DNA of 64,000 nucleotides from Ochotona curzoniae. Taxonomy: Eukaryota; Chordata; Mammalia; Lagomorpha; Ochotonidae. Numbering within the stretch: position 1 is the first letter of the stretch; each line of letters begins with the position of its first letter. The DNA is taken from contig NW_024464918.1 of the NCBI RefSeq assembly GCF_017591425.1, forward strand, positions 27,990,001 through 28,054,000, given 5' to 3'. Below are positions 36,413-47,502 of this stretch, piece after piece. Position numbers and translations under genes: made by a program. Below the pieces are notes generated by a model. That model was given only the letters and a program-made list of their open reading frames with translations, ran no database searches and was not told the DNA's origin.

Positions 36413-39400
36413 AGTTCAAAATAGAAACAGTCAAGCAAGACAGGCTTGTTGGAAACCGTATGTAGATTCTTATAAGTACCCATAACCAACTCTGAAGTCT
36501 TGGTTACGGCCCTGTGCATGACCTAAGCAGGCAATCCCGAGAAGTGGTCACAGAGAAATCCTTTCAGAGACTCTGACTGTATTGTGTCTTCAGGCTTCGG
36601 TTTAAAGGATGGCTTTCACTCCTCAAACTAAAAAGGAGAAGCAACAAAGAGCCTGGCAGTGCTGGTGGGATGGCTTTCTAGATGCATCTGCCTGTTTCTA
36701 GCACATGCTGCTGAAGGGCTCAAGCCTGGATATCTGCCTGACCACTAGCACAGAGTTGGAGGGAGGGTTGCCGAGGAAATTATTACAGATGAACCCTCTG
36801 AAGTTTATGGGTTGGGTAGTTCATGCTTGACTTTGATCTGGAGAAGTTGGAAGGAAGGAATAGGCTGGAGATGTTTCTGTAAGGCAAGAAGAATGTTGGC
36901 TTAATAAGCTCCGTTCATGCTACTCAGTTGGGAACGGGTGTAAGACTTCCCAAGGGCAAGTGAATGGCTGATTGCAGAAGTCCCATGGAAGGATTCTGTT
37001 TTCCCATGTGTGCAGCCAGGAGGAATCAGATGGTCATCATGGTTGTCTACTTCACCTAGGGTCAGTGATACCATTGTAAAAATGAAAGTTAGACTTTCCA
37101 TTTCTCTCCCCATCTACCTTCTGTCTGCCTCTCATTTAGGAGAAGCCAGAAGCAATAGTCCATCTGGAAAAAAGACGGTGAATGTAACAGGACACACCTC
37201 CTTTCCTATTATGGATGCCTGTACTCACGCCCGGTCTGACACTAATGAGAGAAGTTGTCAGCTGGCATTCATCATAATCGATGCAGACATTGCTTAGGAT
37301 GACTTTCCCAGAGTGGCGGTCGTTTTCCAGAAGACTGGTTCAAACTTGAGTTCAGCTTGAGACTCTTGGAAGTCGTTAAATCTTGGTTAGATGAGAATCT
37401 GTGCGCCAGAGCAGAGGCGTCACGTTTTCGAAAACTCCACAGACGACTGTGTTGTTCTTACTCTCTCATGAAGGAATTTAGAAGGTACCGGAAGTTTTGG
37501 TTTTGTGCATCTGACACTTAGTTCTCCATGATGCCAACACTGTCCTTCTAGTTACTTAAAATTAAGCTGGAGATCTCTAAGCTCTCTTTGAATTCTTTCC
37601 CTGTGAAGGATCATTAATATAATCTGGGAAGAATTCCCAACTTGGAAAACTCTGAAATCAGGAATTCAAGAGACTGAAGCGTGGATGTCATGTTTATAAG
37701 ACTTAATCCTATTAACAGGTACGATTAGTTCTGTTACTAATTAAGAGAAGCACTTCTCTTCTAGGCTGCTTATCTCATATACGCAACATGTCTTTCACTC
37801 CAGGGGACCCGGTAGAAGCAGGATCTTCAAGTCCCATGCAAATAATTGATAAGAAGGTAGAAGCCATGATTTAAGAAGTCAAGAACACAGTGTAGTCTTT
37901 GAATCACAAATTAGGTGTTCTGAAAGATACAGTGAAAAGTATTTGGAGGGAGAGAACCAGTGATTTTAGAGGATTGGGGGTATGTCTTTAAAAAGGAAGA
38001 TGAGTGAGCCCAGGGACACTGGATGGCATAAAGGCCTCAACATCTGGAAATGTTCAAGGTGAATAGAAAATTTCTAATTCATCTCTCTCTGAAGATTGAT
38101 TTTAGAATTCATCAGAGGATGTTGGCAAGCAGCCTAAACTAGACTTCTTCCTATGTGGCTGTCGTGGTAAATCAATGAACTTACTGTTTCATTGCTTATT
38201 ACAAAGCAGAAAAGATGATTTTGCATCTTCAGATTCAAAGTTAGTGTTTTTAAAAACACAGATACTTTTTGTGTTTCTGCATAGGCTGATGGTCATGATC
38301 TAAATTAGGTACCTTAGGTCCTTCAGAAGCGGAAAGAGGGAAGACACACGTGAGAGGCAATGAAGGACGGCGGGATGTAGGATGGTAGTGGTCATGGACG
38401 CTGAGCCCGCCATCATCATCTTTGTGATCTCACAGTGACTTAAGAAATGTTGACTTCAGTGGTAGAATTGTTGGAATAAGGCTTAGTGTTGGGAACTCCA
38501 GGAATATACGAAGACCTAATACACGGGAAGGGAACATTTATCTGTACCAGTTGGTTTTGGTAGGATAAATGAAGGAGACAGAAAACAGGGAACAAAAGAG
38601 AGACCTTCTCCTATGAAAAGTTAGTAGAGGAGGCGTAAGCCAGGACAAGGGCTTCAAATTCAGTATGAAGTTGGCGCTACTCGCTCACATCTGCACTCTG
38701 CTATGTGAGCCAGGTCACGGTTAATTTAACCAGTGTCTGAAAAAGGAAAACAAAGGAAGGACTGTGCTTCCCAAGGGCATGTTGTAGGTAAGGAAAAGGA
38801 GGGTTAGGAGTTAAAGACCCTCTGCATCAAACAGTCAGGGCTTCCCTCTAATTTACATGCCTCCACGGCTCTTTGTTTTAACCTGTGGGAATGCAAGATA
38901 AGGAGTTCAAGAGCAGCACAAGAAATTGAAACACTTTGTGCAGGAAAAACTCAGAAATTTTGGTGAAGTGATTGGCTAAATAGGTTAGGGAAAGAGATTT
39001 GAGGTATTTCTGGACTCTATCAAAATTGTCATTGCAGATAGCAAGTATGAAAAATGCAGTTATTATTTCTAATGCTAGACTTTTTAGCAGAACTATGTAG
39101 ATAGGGTTGTTTGTCACTCACTCTTATGTGCTTACAGGAAAGTCACACTTTTTTTTAGTGCCACACAATGATTCTTTAAACATTTCGAACCAGTGTCCTT
39201 ATAGTTTGAATTTGCATGAAGCCATGAATTATATACCTTGCCTCAGGTACAAATAGTAAGATTTTTGACAAATTATCACAGCATGCCAGTGTAAAAGGTT
39301 ACTTCAGAACGTTAATAGAAATAGAATTAAAAGATAAATTTGTCTTAATTATGAGGTCTTGGAGTTTTTATGGAAAATGCATATTGTAAAGAAACAGAGA

Positions 39401-40021
39401 AGGGAAGGTCCGTTTCCTTTCGACACGTGCTTCCTCATCAAGTGTGCTCAGGCTGAGGGGCGAGCATTCCAACAGGGTGCGCTGCCTGTGAGACAAGATG
39501 GGCAGTGAGCCTGGGAGAGAAAGCCGAGTGCTTCGATTGACCCTTTAGACCTGTGCACCAGACCCGCTGTTTACACCAAGCTCGCGAAGGTCCCTCGTGT
39601 ATCTTTGGAGTAAAAATAGTGTTGAGTCTCTCTGACAACCGCTTATTCTCTCACGTGTTTCGTAGTAATTGATGATTACCGCTAAGTGTGGAATGCTTGC
39701 CAGTATGTGTGGATATGCAAAGGAGGGAAGTCCAGAGGACAGACTTGGCTGCTACCTGCTCGCTGTGTCAGCTTCTCCTTGTGGGTAACAGCACCAGTTT
39801 TAGGATGAACTCCTGTTTACCCCAGGACACAGACTTGTTATTCTGACTTCTTACAGAAGCTGATTTTCCTCCATCAGAGTCTCAAAATCTCAAAGTCCTA
39901 TAACTGCTTTCTCAAATTCCGATCATCCTTTTCCTGAATATGTAGACTGTTGAGGGTCCCAACTCCCAAATTTGTACAGACTCCAACTCTAGTTGTTAGA
40001 ATGCTAAGTTCATTCTAGTTC
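36413..40021. other. Repeat-poor unassigned region, 3.6 kb
   Basis: The longest stretch with no SINE, L1 or microsatellite that I can see. Frames are short (up to 95 codons). It contains a CpG-retaining patch at 39405-39685 (see findings). Long purine-rich stretches lie around 38330-38800. It could hold conserved non-coding sequence or an unannotated non-coding RNA exon, but nothing in the sequence proves it. Confidence 0.5.
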
Positions 40022-40460
40022 AGGTTTTTTTTTTTTATTGTTTTTGTTCTTAAGTTTAACAGAAGTGCCAAATTTTAGGTGAATCAGCAGTGAGGATCCA
40101 CCAGTGTCCTCTTCGGCTCCTTTGCTTTTAGATTCTGATGATTTCTCCAAGTTTCTTGAAGTCACGACAACGTGTCTGCAGGAGCTCGGGGGCATCAGTC
40201 TGTGGAGTGACTTCCGGGATTTATGGCTCCTTATCTTGTGGACCCGCCGTAAGCGCAGGACATGTTTTTGAGAATCTGCCTGGGCTAGTCACAGCTTGGT
40301 GTTTGTTGGGAGATTGTCGTATAGGCGGGGAGTGAGCACTTAGAGTCCTTGCTCTACTCGAAAGCCCCAGACCGCAACAGCTTCATGGTCAGCCACACGT
40401 CCAAATTTGTAGTATTTAGGGTCATTTGTATTGATCTGTGGTGTCTGCTGCATAACTGTA
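40022..40460 (-). pseudogene. Possible processed retrocopy of unknown gene
   Basis: Read on the minus strand, frames rich in Lys/Arg/Ser run with shifts and stops from about 40440 to 40040 (61 codons uninterrupted at 40010-40195). They end near an A-rich run (T-run at 40027-40038 on plus). Relatively high CpG content compared with the flanks would fit a retrocopied mRNA. I could not match it to a parent protein, and no target-site duplication was found. Confidence 0.3.
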
Positions 40461-40525
40461 TTAGGTGAAAGCTCATGAATGCTTCAATGTTTTGAAAGTT
40501 GGGGCTTATAGTATGATTGCTGACT

Positions 40526-41131
40526 TAAAAAAAAAAACTTATTTATTTGAAAGGCAGGATTACAGAGAGAGAGAGGAAGGCGAAAGAGCAGCAGTGCACT
40601 CACATCGCTGGGTTGCCCCGATGGCCACTGTGGTGAGGCTGCCCCCAGATGGCCACTGTGGTGAGGCTGCCCCCAGAGGGCCACTGTGGTGAGGCTGCCC
40701 CCAGGTGGCCACTGTGGTGAGGCTGCCCCCAGAGGGCCACTGTGGTAGGCTGCCCCCAGAGGGCCACTGTGGTAGGCTGCCCCCAGAGGGCCACTGTGGT
40801 GAGGCTGCCCCCAGGTGGCCACTGTGGTGAGGCTGCCCCCAGGTGGCCACTGTGGTAGGCTGCCCCCAGAGGGCCACTGTGGTGAGGCTGCCCCCAGATG
40901 GTCACTGTGGGTGAGGGTGCTCAGATGGCCACTGTGGTAGGCTGCCCCCAGGTGGCCACTGTGGTGAGGCTGAGCAGGCTGAAGCCAAGGGCTAAGCACA
41001 CAGACCATCTGCTGCTGCCTTCCCAGGAACATTGCAGAGAGCTGCATCAGAAACGGAGCAGCCAGGACTGGAACGGGGGCTTGTATGCCTGCCTTGCTGG
41101 TGATGGCAAAACTCACTATGGTGCCCTGATT
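40526..41131 (-). mobile_element. SINE carrying an internal minisatellite
   Basis: Tail ACTTATTTATTTGAAAGGC at the left, AGAGAGGAAGGCGAAAGAG, then the tandem array, then AGGCTGAAGCCAAGGGC, CCTTCCCAGGAACATTGC and the degraded head CTCACTATGGTGCCCTG. Without the array the element would be about 250-290 bp, so the array more than doubles it. The 217-codon minus-strand frame over this locus is an artefact of the array. Confidence 0.85.
40621..40978 (+). repeat. 27/28-bp minisatellite, about 13 units
   Basis: Units run head to tail: starts at 40621, 40649, 40677, 40705, 40733, 40760, 40787, 40815, 40843, 40870, 40898, 40925 and 40952. Each unit reads GGCCACTGTGGTGAGGCTG followed by CCCCCAG. Units of 27 lack one base (GGTAGG instead of GGTGAGG). 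The first two bases vary as AT, AG or GT. The eleventh unit is the most diverged, and the thirteenth passes into ordinary SINE sequence. Confidence 0.97.
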
Positions 41132-42339
41132 GCTCACTCCTAAGACCAGAAGTTCCGTGTGTTTGTATATTAAACTGCCTCGTTAACCAATTTTAGGGAA
41201 TTCTCTGCAAATAGCTGATTTTGAGACACTGTTTTGTAGCCTTTGGTTTCTTCATGTGGCATTTTTATCCTTTCAGGACTTACCACATCACTAAATTTGT
41301 CTGAAATAGCTGTCCCCAGACGTCATTGCAGATTAATACTGTCGCAGTATGCTCTATTTTTCTTAACATTAGTATTTTGCCTCTATAAATTCTAGCTATC
41401 GAACAATGCAAACGTTTGTCCTATAATTTAAACTTCTTGACACAGGAGGTGACTTCAGAGTCAAGAGTTGGGTGATTTTTCATCCCAGAGATGGCAGGTG
41501 AGAGCGAGAGCATGGGAGTGTGTCTGACACGTTGTCTCGCAGTTGGGGAAGTTCCAAACCTCAGTCTCCTGCCGAAGCATCTTCCTCTTTCCACTCTTCA
41601 TTGTGCACAGTGAGAGCCCATCTTCTGCCCAGCATGCTTCCCGATGTTTCTTCCTTGCTGCTGTCCTTCCCTTCCCTCTTCCTCCCTGTTTTGGAATTTG
41701 ACCTGTTGAACGTTGCAGCTCCTCCTAGGAACACAGGGGGACAAACGTGTTGGTTTTCATTCTGTTTGCTTGAAGAAAAGGTCTGCTTCCGTTTGGCTGC
41801 CTATTGAAAGGAAAATGTAAAATTGCTGTGTCTTAAACAAATCCATCTTCCCCTCTGTGTCTCTCATTCTCCTTTCACACGTAAGCACGTGAAGGGGTTA
41901 TGGGCTGATGTGGTCTCTGCCTGGTTACTGGTGGTCTGTGTGTCCAGTGATTACCGGGATTTAGGTTATTGCTTGCGTGTTGTTGGTATGAAATCCACCA
42001 AAGCAGAACTCAAAAGAGTCCTCTGCAAATCCATTCTGTTTTCTTTAACAGCCTGTCCTGGGCAATGGATAGAAACATGGCCTATGGCAGTCGAATCTAG
42101 CAAATGAAAATGGTGGGAGCAAGATCAGCCCGGCAGTCTTCCTGTCACTTATTCCCAAGAGCTGTTTGCTGTCCCGACTCCTCTTTTAAGCTTATCTTTA
42201 GTTATCCTTATTTTAGGAAAGAAAGAAAGACATGTAGACAAACAGATAAGGATCACTGGTCTACTTGTTCATTTCTCAGATGCTTCTAGAAGCAGGGGCG
42301 GGGCCCGGCCCAAGTGCATAGGCTGCAGCTGAAGGGGAG
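41132..42339. other. Unassigned sequence
   Basis: Frames of 95, 94 and 61 codons on the plus strand (41520-42289) lie close together in different frames, with no recognised domain and no clear splice signals joining them. Confidence 0.5.
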
Positions 42340-42452
42340 GGGAGCCGTGTTGCTGAGCTGCGAACTGCTGCCAGCCAGCATGAACCAGGATCGGGAGAGG
42401 AGCCAGGACTCGCGCACAGGCGCTGTGACTTGGGGTGCAGGTATCTGAACAT
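42340..42452 (-). mobile_element. Older CSINE head fragment
   Basis: GAGGAGCCAGGACTCGCGC, CACAGGCGCTGTGACTTGG and GGTGCAGGTATCTGAACATC match the head half of the older lagomorph C-repeat. A GC-rich stretch upstream (42293-42340, GGGGCGGGGCCCGGCCC) may belong to it or be separate. Confidence 0.6.
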
Positions 42453-43423
42453 CCCTCCTACATTAACTAACCCTTACCATCACAGTGAACTGCTATGTTT
42501 ATTTAAAATTAGTCTGAGTTAGTTCTGTTCCTTAGAATCAAAGAAACCTAAATAAGAAACATTACCTATGGCTAAAAGATCTGCCCAGTTGTCATGTCTT
42601 TCTGTGTGTGGAATAAGGCGAGTGGGAGGACTAAGTACGTGAACTTCCTCAGGCCACTGAGCACAATCCAGCAGTTCACATTAATGATTACTCAGTATTT
42701 GTTGTGTTCTCAATGGATGCAGTGCCATTTGTCTGGGAGAGAATATGACACATCTTCCACCGTGCGCTGAGGAGTGTAGAGGGAGGTTTTAGAATGATTA
42801 GCAAGTATTAAGTGACTATAACTTGGATCATCCCAAGTAAACCAGAATACACACGGATGCATTCCCACTGTACAAAATATGTAATAAATGGTTGCATCTC
42901 TAACATTGGTGAGCTGCGATGACGTGAGTTTCACTGTATGCGTGCATGTTTTAGCAGCTTGTGAAGATCTGCTCATATAATAACGCGTTGAAATAACCTA
43001 GACTGTTCTGGTAGATCTGCAAGATGCTACAGCGGTCATCCTCACAGCCTCATGGGTACCCTCAGTGAGTGACTGGCACCTAATAGAAAAATATTTACTG
43101 AAAAAGGAGGAAATACTCCCGTTGAAGTGTACAGTCCCTTTTGTACCATCAGTAGACATTTGTGTTTCTGTTATAATTGTACTTCTACTTTTTCAACACC
43201 ACAGCTCAATCAAAAATTTTTAAGACACGCCAAAGGTGGGTTTCAGTAAAGAGAGACTTTCTGAGAGTGAACGATGGGTGCAGACATAGTTGAGAGTGCT
43301 CAAGAGAGAGATGCACCGTTACAGTGTCAGGAGGGTAGAGGCGTGGAGAGGCAGAGTAAGACCAGCGCCCTGGACAATCCTACGGAAGAGAGGCTTGTAG
43401 TTTCCTAAGAATTTAGCCTTATA
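42453..43423. other. Unassigned sequence
   Basis: An 88-codon minus-strand frame without a domain; nothing else recognised. Confidence 0.5.
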
Positions 43424-43722
43424 GGCCTGGTGCTGTAGCCTGGTGGCTAAAATTCTTCGCATTGCGTGCACCAGGATTCCATATGGGTGCCAGCTGGTAT
43501 CCTGGCTGCTGCACTTTCTGGGAAAGCATGCCGGCCCCAAGTCTTGGGACTCTGCTCCTGTGTGGGAGATCCGGAAGAGGCTCCTGGCTCCTGGCTTCAG
43601 ATTGGCTGAGTTCTGCCTGTTGTGGCCACTTGGGGAGTGAATCAGCAGATGAAAGATATTTGTCTCTCCTTCTGTCTGTAATCTGGGTTTCCAATAAAAA
43701 TAAAATAAATCTTTAAAAAAAA
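43424..43722 (+). mobile_element. CSINE-type SINE, internally deleted
   Basis: Head AGGCCTGGTGCTGTAGCCTG, CCATATGGGTGCCAGCTGGT, GAGATCCGGAAGAGGCTCC, ACTTGGGGAGTGAATCAGC and tail CCAATAAAAATAAAATAAAT. About 35-40 bases spanning the CCATCCAGCTCCCTGCCTGT segment are deleted around 43520. Frames on both strands are SINE-derived. Confidence 0.95.
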
Positions 43723-44663
43723 GGAAAATAACCTTATTCATTGTAACAAGCTTTTCTGTGTATCCCAGGGATATTTCCAGAAGGAAATGTTAGGATTTCA
43801 GCAATGGCTGGCGTTTACGTGAGGAGAAGCCCTGCTCACTTAGGGCTGCTGCAGCCTGGGTCCCTGGGAGCAGCTGCTGGGGCAGGGCAGGGGTGCCGTG
43901 GGACAGAGGCTTCCCAGCAGTTATCTGAATTCATCATTGCTGTCAGTGATTGTAGAGTTGGACATGAGAATTGTTGACGTTTGTGCTTCAGACAGCTGAG
44001 AGCGTGGCTAAGGGAGCCTGTCTTTGCTTCTCGCCTAAAAGGGGCTCTCTCTGTGGCTGTGAAATCCTCTAGTTCCCGCTTCATACACCTTAGGGTAGCT
44101 TCTGTTTTCCAGAAAAACAAATCCTGAGTAGTGTAGCCATCCAGGGTTCTAGAGTGCGTGTGTGTGCTGTCAGCAAGAAAACAGAAGCAATTCATGTTAT
44201 AAAAAGCAAAAGTGTCATAAATGGGCAGTAGAGATGTATTGATGTGACCACTTTATGTGTAAGTATATTCTTAATCTAAGTTAGGTGTATAACAAATTAT
44301 AGTTAGATATTGATCAAAGTCTTTTGCATGCATCTGTGGCAATAAACAAAAATGAAGAGGACAAAACGTATTTTGACTTTGTTAAATGAAATCGGTGTGA
44401 ACTGGTCACTTACTCTGATAACTCGTGAAAAATTATTCGGCAGGTGCTTTGTGGCAGAGCTAGCCTAGAATTCGGGTTGTGGAAGCTGAGAGCCTTGTGA
44501 AGGAGGAGGCGTCAAGGGAAGCCTGGATGAATGTGGCTGCCAGCAGTGAACACTGCACGGCCAAGTGTCTGCTTTTAGGAGTTCATAGCTAAGTATGAAA
44601 GTTCCTCCAATGACATCTTTATGTCAGCAAAATAAGCCAGATATTGAGAAGACCCTCTGCATG

Positions 44664-44664
<1 letters not shown>
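43723..44664. other. Unassigned sequence
   Basis: A 119-codon minus-strand frame (43836-44195) in a GC-richer block; no domain recognised and no splice pattern seen. Confidence 0.5.
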
Positions 44665-44700
<36 letters not shown>

Positions 44701-44713
44701 CGCGCGCACGCAC
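44665..44713 (+). repeat. (TG)n followed by CG-rich alternating tract
   Basis: Forty-nine bases of strict purine-pyrimidine alternation: about 16 TG units, then GTGCGTGCGCGCGCACGCAC at 44694-44713, which is a perfect 20-bp palindrome. Such tracts favour left-handed Z-DNA. Confidence 0.97.
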
Positions 44714-45884
44714 TTGGGAAAATAAGATTTCTCTGACAAACAGAATTGATGAAAGTGTCAGGAATGGCAGAGACGGATTGAAATGGAAGAAAATGAAATG
44801 AAGTGATAGGAATGTAAGAAAGTAAAAATTTAGAGCAAAAAAAAAAATGAGCATTTGAGTTTGTATGATTCTGGGAGTATTGGTAATTCCCTGTTTGCAT
44901 AATGAGGAGTTTAATGAGCCCCAAAACAGCAGTGGACGGAGGAGAAGATGAGGCCAGTGCGTCCTGTGCTGGGATTGGACAGTCATGTTCCTTCTCTGTG
45001 TTCTCCTTTAGTGCGTAGAGGGGAAGAAGATGCCTCAGGGTCATTACGACTGTGAGTCGTGTGGGTAGCAGGTGGGCAAAATATGCCCATTCCTATTTTT
45101 TTTAATAATTACAAATGAAGTTACTTCTTGATGTCAAAAAAAAGTAAATGTTTATTTTAAGCAATCGTGATAAGTAGTGCCAACAATACTCTCAAAAGGA
45201 AAAAAGAATATTCTAAATCACATCTTCCATGAAAAAGCAAATATTAAGGTTGACACTCTAATAAAACTAGAACATAAATCTCTGGAAAAATTGAGGAAGT
45301 CGAAATGAATGTTAGGAATGGCAAAAATAGATAGAGCTAGATTTATTTATTGCTGCAATTTAAAACATTTTAAGCATTCAGGAAGGTAAATATGAAAAAC
45401 ATGAGCTCTACAATTCTTAGGAGATACATAAATAATCAGCACATAAGCCAAGAGGAAATATATATTGTAAATTTCTCTGTTAATCATCAGATAACTGAAC
45501 CAATCATGTTTTCAGGGTTGTATAAAAGTTAAGTCCAAGGCCTGGCTGAGCGGAGAAAGTAATGGAATAGGTTAATCTCAAAATGTGTGGATAGTTATAC
45601 TTGATAACTGCTTTGAATTTTATCAGAATAGTCAGATACTCATTAGTTTCCATAACTCTCAAATGTTAAAATTTAATTGTAAAAAAAAAATACACCCATC
45701 ATTGAACAATTTTAAATTAGATGATTAATCATTTGAAGAAAAGCCATGATTAATTTTTGAAATGAGAAATTAACTTTGTGATAATTAGTTAAATGTACTA
45801 ATTTCTAAGTGCAAAAGCAAGGAGAATGATTGAATTGTATCAACACTGAGATTTATGATAAGATCATTATTCCATTTCCAGCAT
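44714..45884. other. Unassigned AT-rich sequence
   Basis: The long frames on the minus strand at 44619-45044 run into the TG tract and read HTHTHT, so they are not genes. The part 45660-45830 is rich in ATTA/TAAT motifs, including TGATTAATCA at 45722-45731. Confidence 0.5.
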
Positions 45885-46112
45885 TTCAAAAAAAATGTAT
45901 TTATATGTTTACCTAAGCGTCGTATCTCTCGTTTACTCTCCCAGATGGCCACAAGGGCCGGGAGCCAGAGGCAGGCGCTTCTCGAGGGTTCCAGATGTAT
46001 GACAAGAGTTCCAAGTGCTCGGGCAGTGCTCCAGTGTCTTACTCAGGCCATTAGCAGGGAGCTGGATTGCAAGCGGAGCAGCCAGGACCCATAACACCAC
46101 CCATCCGGGATG
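45885..46112 (-). mobile_element. Older SINE fragment
   Basis: CTCCCAGATGGCCACAAGG, GGGCCGGGAGCCAGAGGCAG and CAGGGAGCTGGATTGCAAG mark the body. The head is cut off near 46112. It sits immediately before the younger SINE in the same orientation. Confidence 0.75.
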
Positions 46113-46139
46113 ATTTATTATTCACATACATTTTTAAAA

Positions 46140-46445
46140 AAATATTTATTTTTATTGCAAAGTCAGATATACAAGAGGAGAGACAGAGAGGAAGATCTTC
46201 CATCTGATGATTCACTCCCCAGGTGGCCACAACGGCTGGAGCTGAGCTGATCTGAAGCCAGCAGCCTGGAGTCTTTTTTGGGTCTCTCACCCAGGTACAA
46301 GGTCCCAACGCTTTGGGCCATCCTCAACTGCTTTCCTGGGTCAGAAGCAGGGAACTGCGTAAGAAGCGGGGTGCCAGGAATAAAATCAGTGTCTGTATGG
46401 GATTGCGGTGAGGACTTTGGCCTCTAGGCTACCACACTGGGCCCT
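46140..46445 (-). mobile_element. CSINE-type SINE with target-site duplication
   Basis: Near full length: tail AAATATTTATTTTTATTGC, GAGGAAGATCTTCCATCTG, GTCCCAACGCTTTGGGCC and head CACTGGGCCCT. It is flanked by a 17-base direct repeat with one mismatch, CACATACATTTTTAAAA at 46123-46139 and CATATACATTTTTAAAA at 46446-46462, which is the expected mark of L1-mediated insertion. Confidence 0.95.
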
Positions 46446-46716
46446 CATATACATTTTTAAAAGGCTAAAATTTACTCTGAAATGAATGCTAGGAATACTA
46501 GGAAGAAAGAAAAAGCTGTAAGTTGCCTAAAACAAGCAGTCTGTGGTATGTGTAGTTGTCAATTCTGATTGCAGAACAAATGAGCTGACAAATGTTGACT
46601 GATGTGTAACCATTGAAGTTATTCATCTAATTGTTTCTGGAGTCATCATTTTGCCCCTGTGCTAACAGCAGTGATGCAGGTAGAAACTGCACACAGCCAT
46701 CAACCTGGTCATGCAC

Positions 46717-46835
46717 ATGCATGCACACACACACATACACACACACAGAGAGACAGACACACACACTCACTCACACACAGACACACAAAGATACACACAG
46801 ACACACTCACACTTAGACACACACACACAGAGTCT
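46717..46835 (+). repeat. Compound (CA)n microsatellite
   Basis: Interrupted CA repeats with AGAGACAGA, CTCACTCA and AGATACA variants over about 120 bases. It generates the THTHTH frames of 61-63 codons, which are artefacts. Confidence 0.97.
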
Positions 46836-47194
46836 TTCATGACAGGTTAGTGGGTAAGTGCAAGGGGATTCATTGTACTATCCTTAATAACTTGGTCACA
46901 AGATGCCTCCGATTTGGGAGGGGGTGTGGCCATGAAGATGCTTGAGTTGGAAGATACAACAGATGTTCTCAGATCTTATTTATGAGTAACTAGGATCTAA
47001 GCTATGGAAAAACAAAGATCCACATGGAAACTGCTTTTTGTAATGTGACAATCTGAAAAACAGTTTTCAAAATAGTAAATACTATTATGTATACTTAGCC
47101 ATTTGTTTGGAAGTAATAGAATATCTTAAATGTTCCAAAAATTTTGTTTTGATGTATCAACACAACTATATTACACTATAATATCAAAACTTTG
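46836..47194. other. Unassigned sequence
   Basis: AT-rich; nothing recognised. Confidence 0.5.
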
Positions 47195-47502
47195 GGGCCC
47201 AGCACAAAGCCTAGTGGCTAAAGTCCTTGCCTAGCATGTACCAGGACCCCATGTGAGCATCAGTTCGTGTTGTGGCTGCCCACTTCCCATCCTGCTCCCT
47301 GCCTGTGGCCTGGGAAAGCAGTCGAGGACGGCCCAAGCCCTGGGACCCTGCACCCATGTGGGAGACCCGAAATTGCTGTCTCCTGGCTTCAGATTGGCTT
47401 AGCTGTGGCCATTGCAACCATTTGGGGAGTGAACCAGTGGATGGAAGATCCTTCTCTCTGTAAATCTGCCTTTCCAATAAAAATAAATCTTTTAAAAAAA
47501 TC
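47195..47502 (+). mobile_element. CSINE-type SINE, full length
   Basis: Head GGGCCCAGCACAAAGCCTAG with TAGTGGCTAAAGTCCTTGCC, then CCCACTTCCCATCC, GCAGTCGAGGACGGCCCAAG, TTTGGGGAGTGAACCAG and tail CCAATAAAAATAAATC. The CT block before the tail is shortened. Confidence 0.95.

Noticed and set aside
40621..40978. CRISPR-like regular array
   Set aside because: Units are directly adjacent with no unique spacers and lie in a SINE in mammalian DNA. It is a minisatellite.
40484..41137. 217-codon minus-strand frame with repeated Gly-Gly-Ser/Gln-Trp/Pro-rich units
   Set aside because: It is created by the 27/28-bp minisatellite, which is open in three minus-strand phases, and runs on into SINE sequence. 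No upstream gene context.
41520..42289. Three plus-strand frames in a row suggesting a multi-exon gene
   Set aside because: They are in different phases without matching splice donors or acceptors and show no recognised domain.
42293..42340. Possible CpG island promoter (GGGGCGGGGCCCGGCCC)
   Set aside because: Too short, and it adjoins an old SINE fragment whose head is naturally GC-rich.
44619..45044. Minus-strand frames of 120-141 codons with His-Thr and Arg-Ala repeats
   Set aside because: The repeats are translations of the TG/CG tract; the remainder is a chance frame.
46631..46850. His-Thr-rich frames
   Set aside because: Translations of the compound CA microsatellite.
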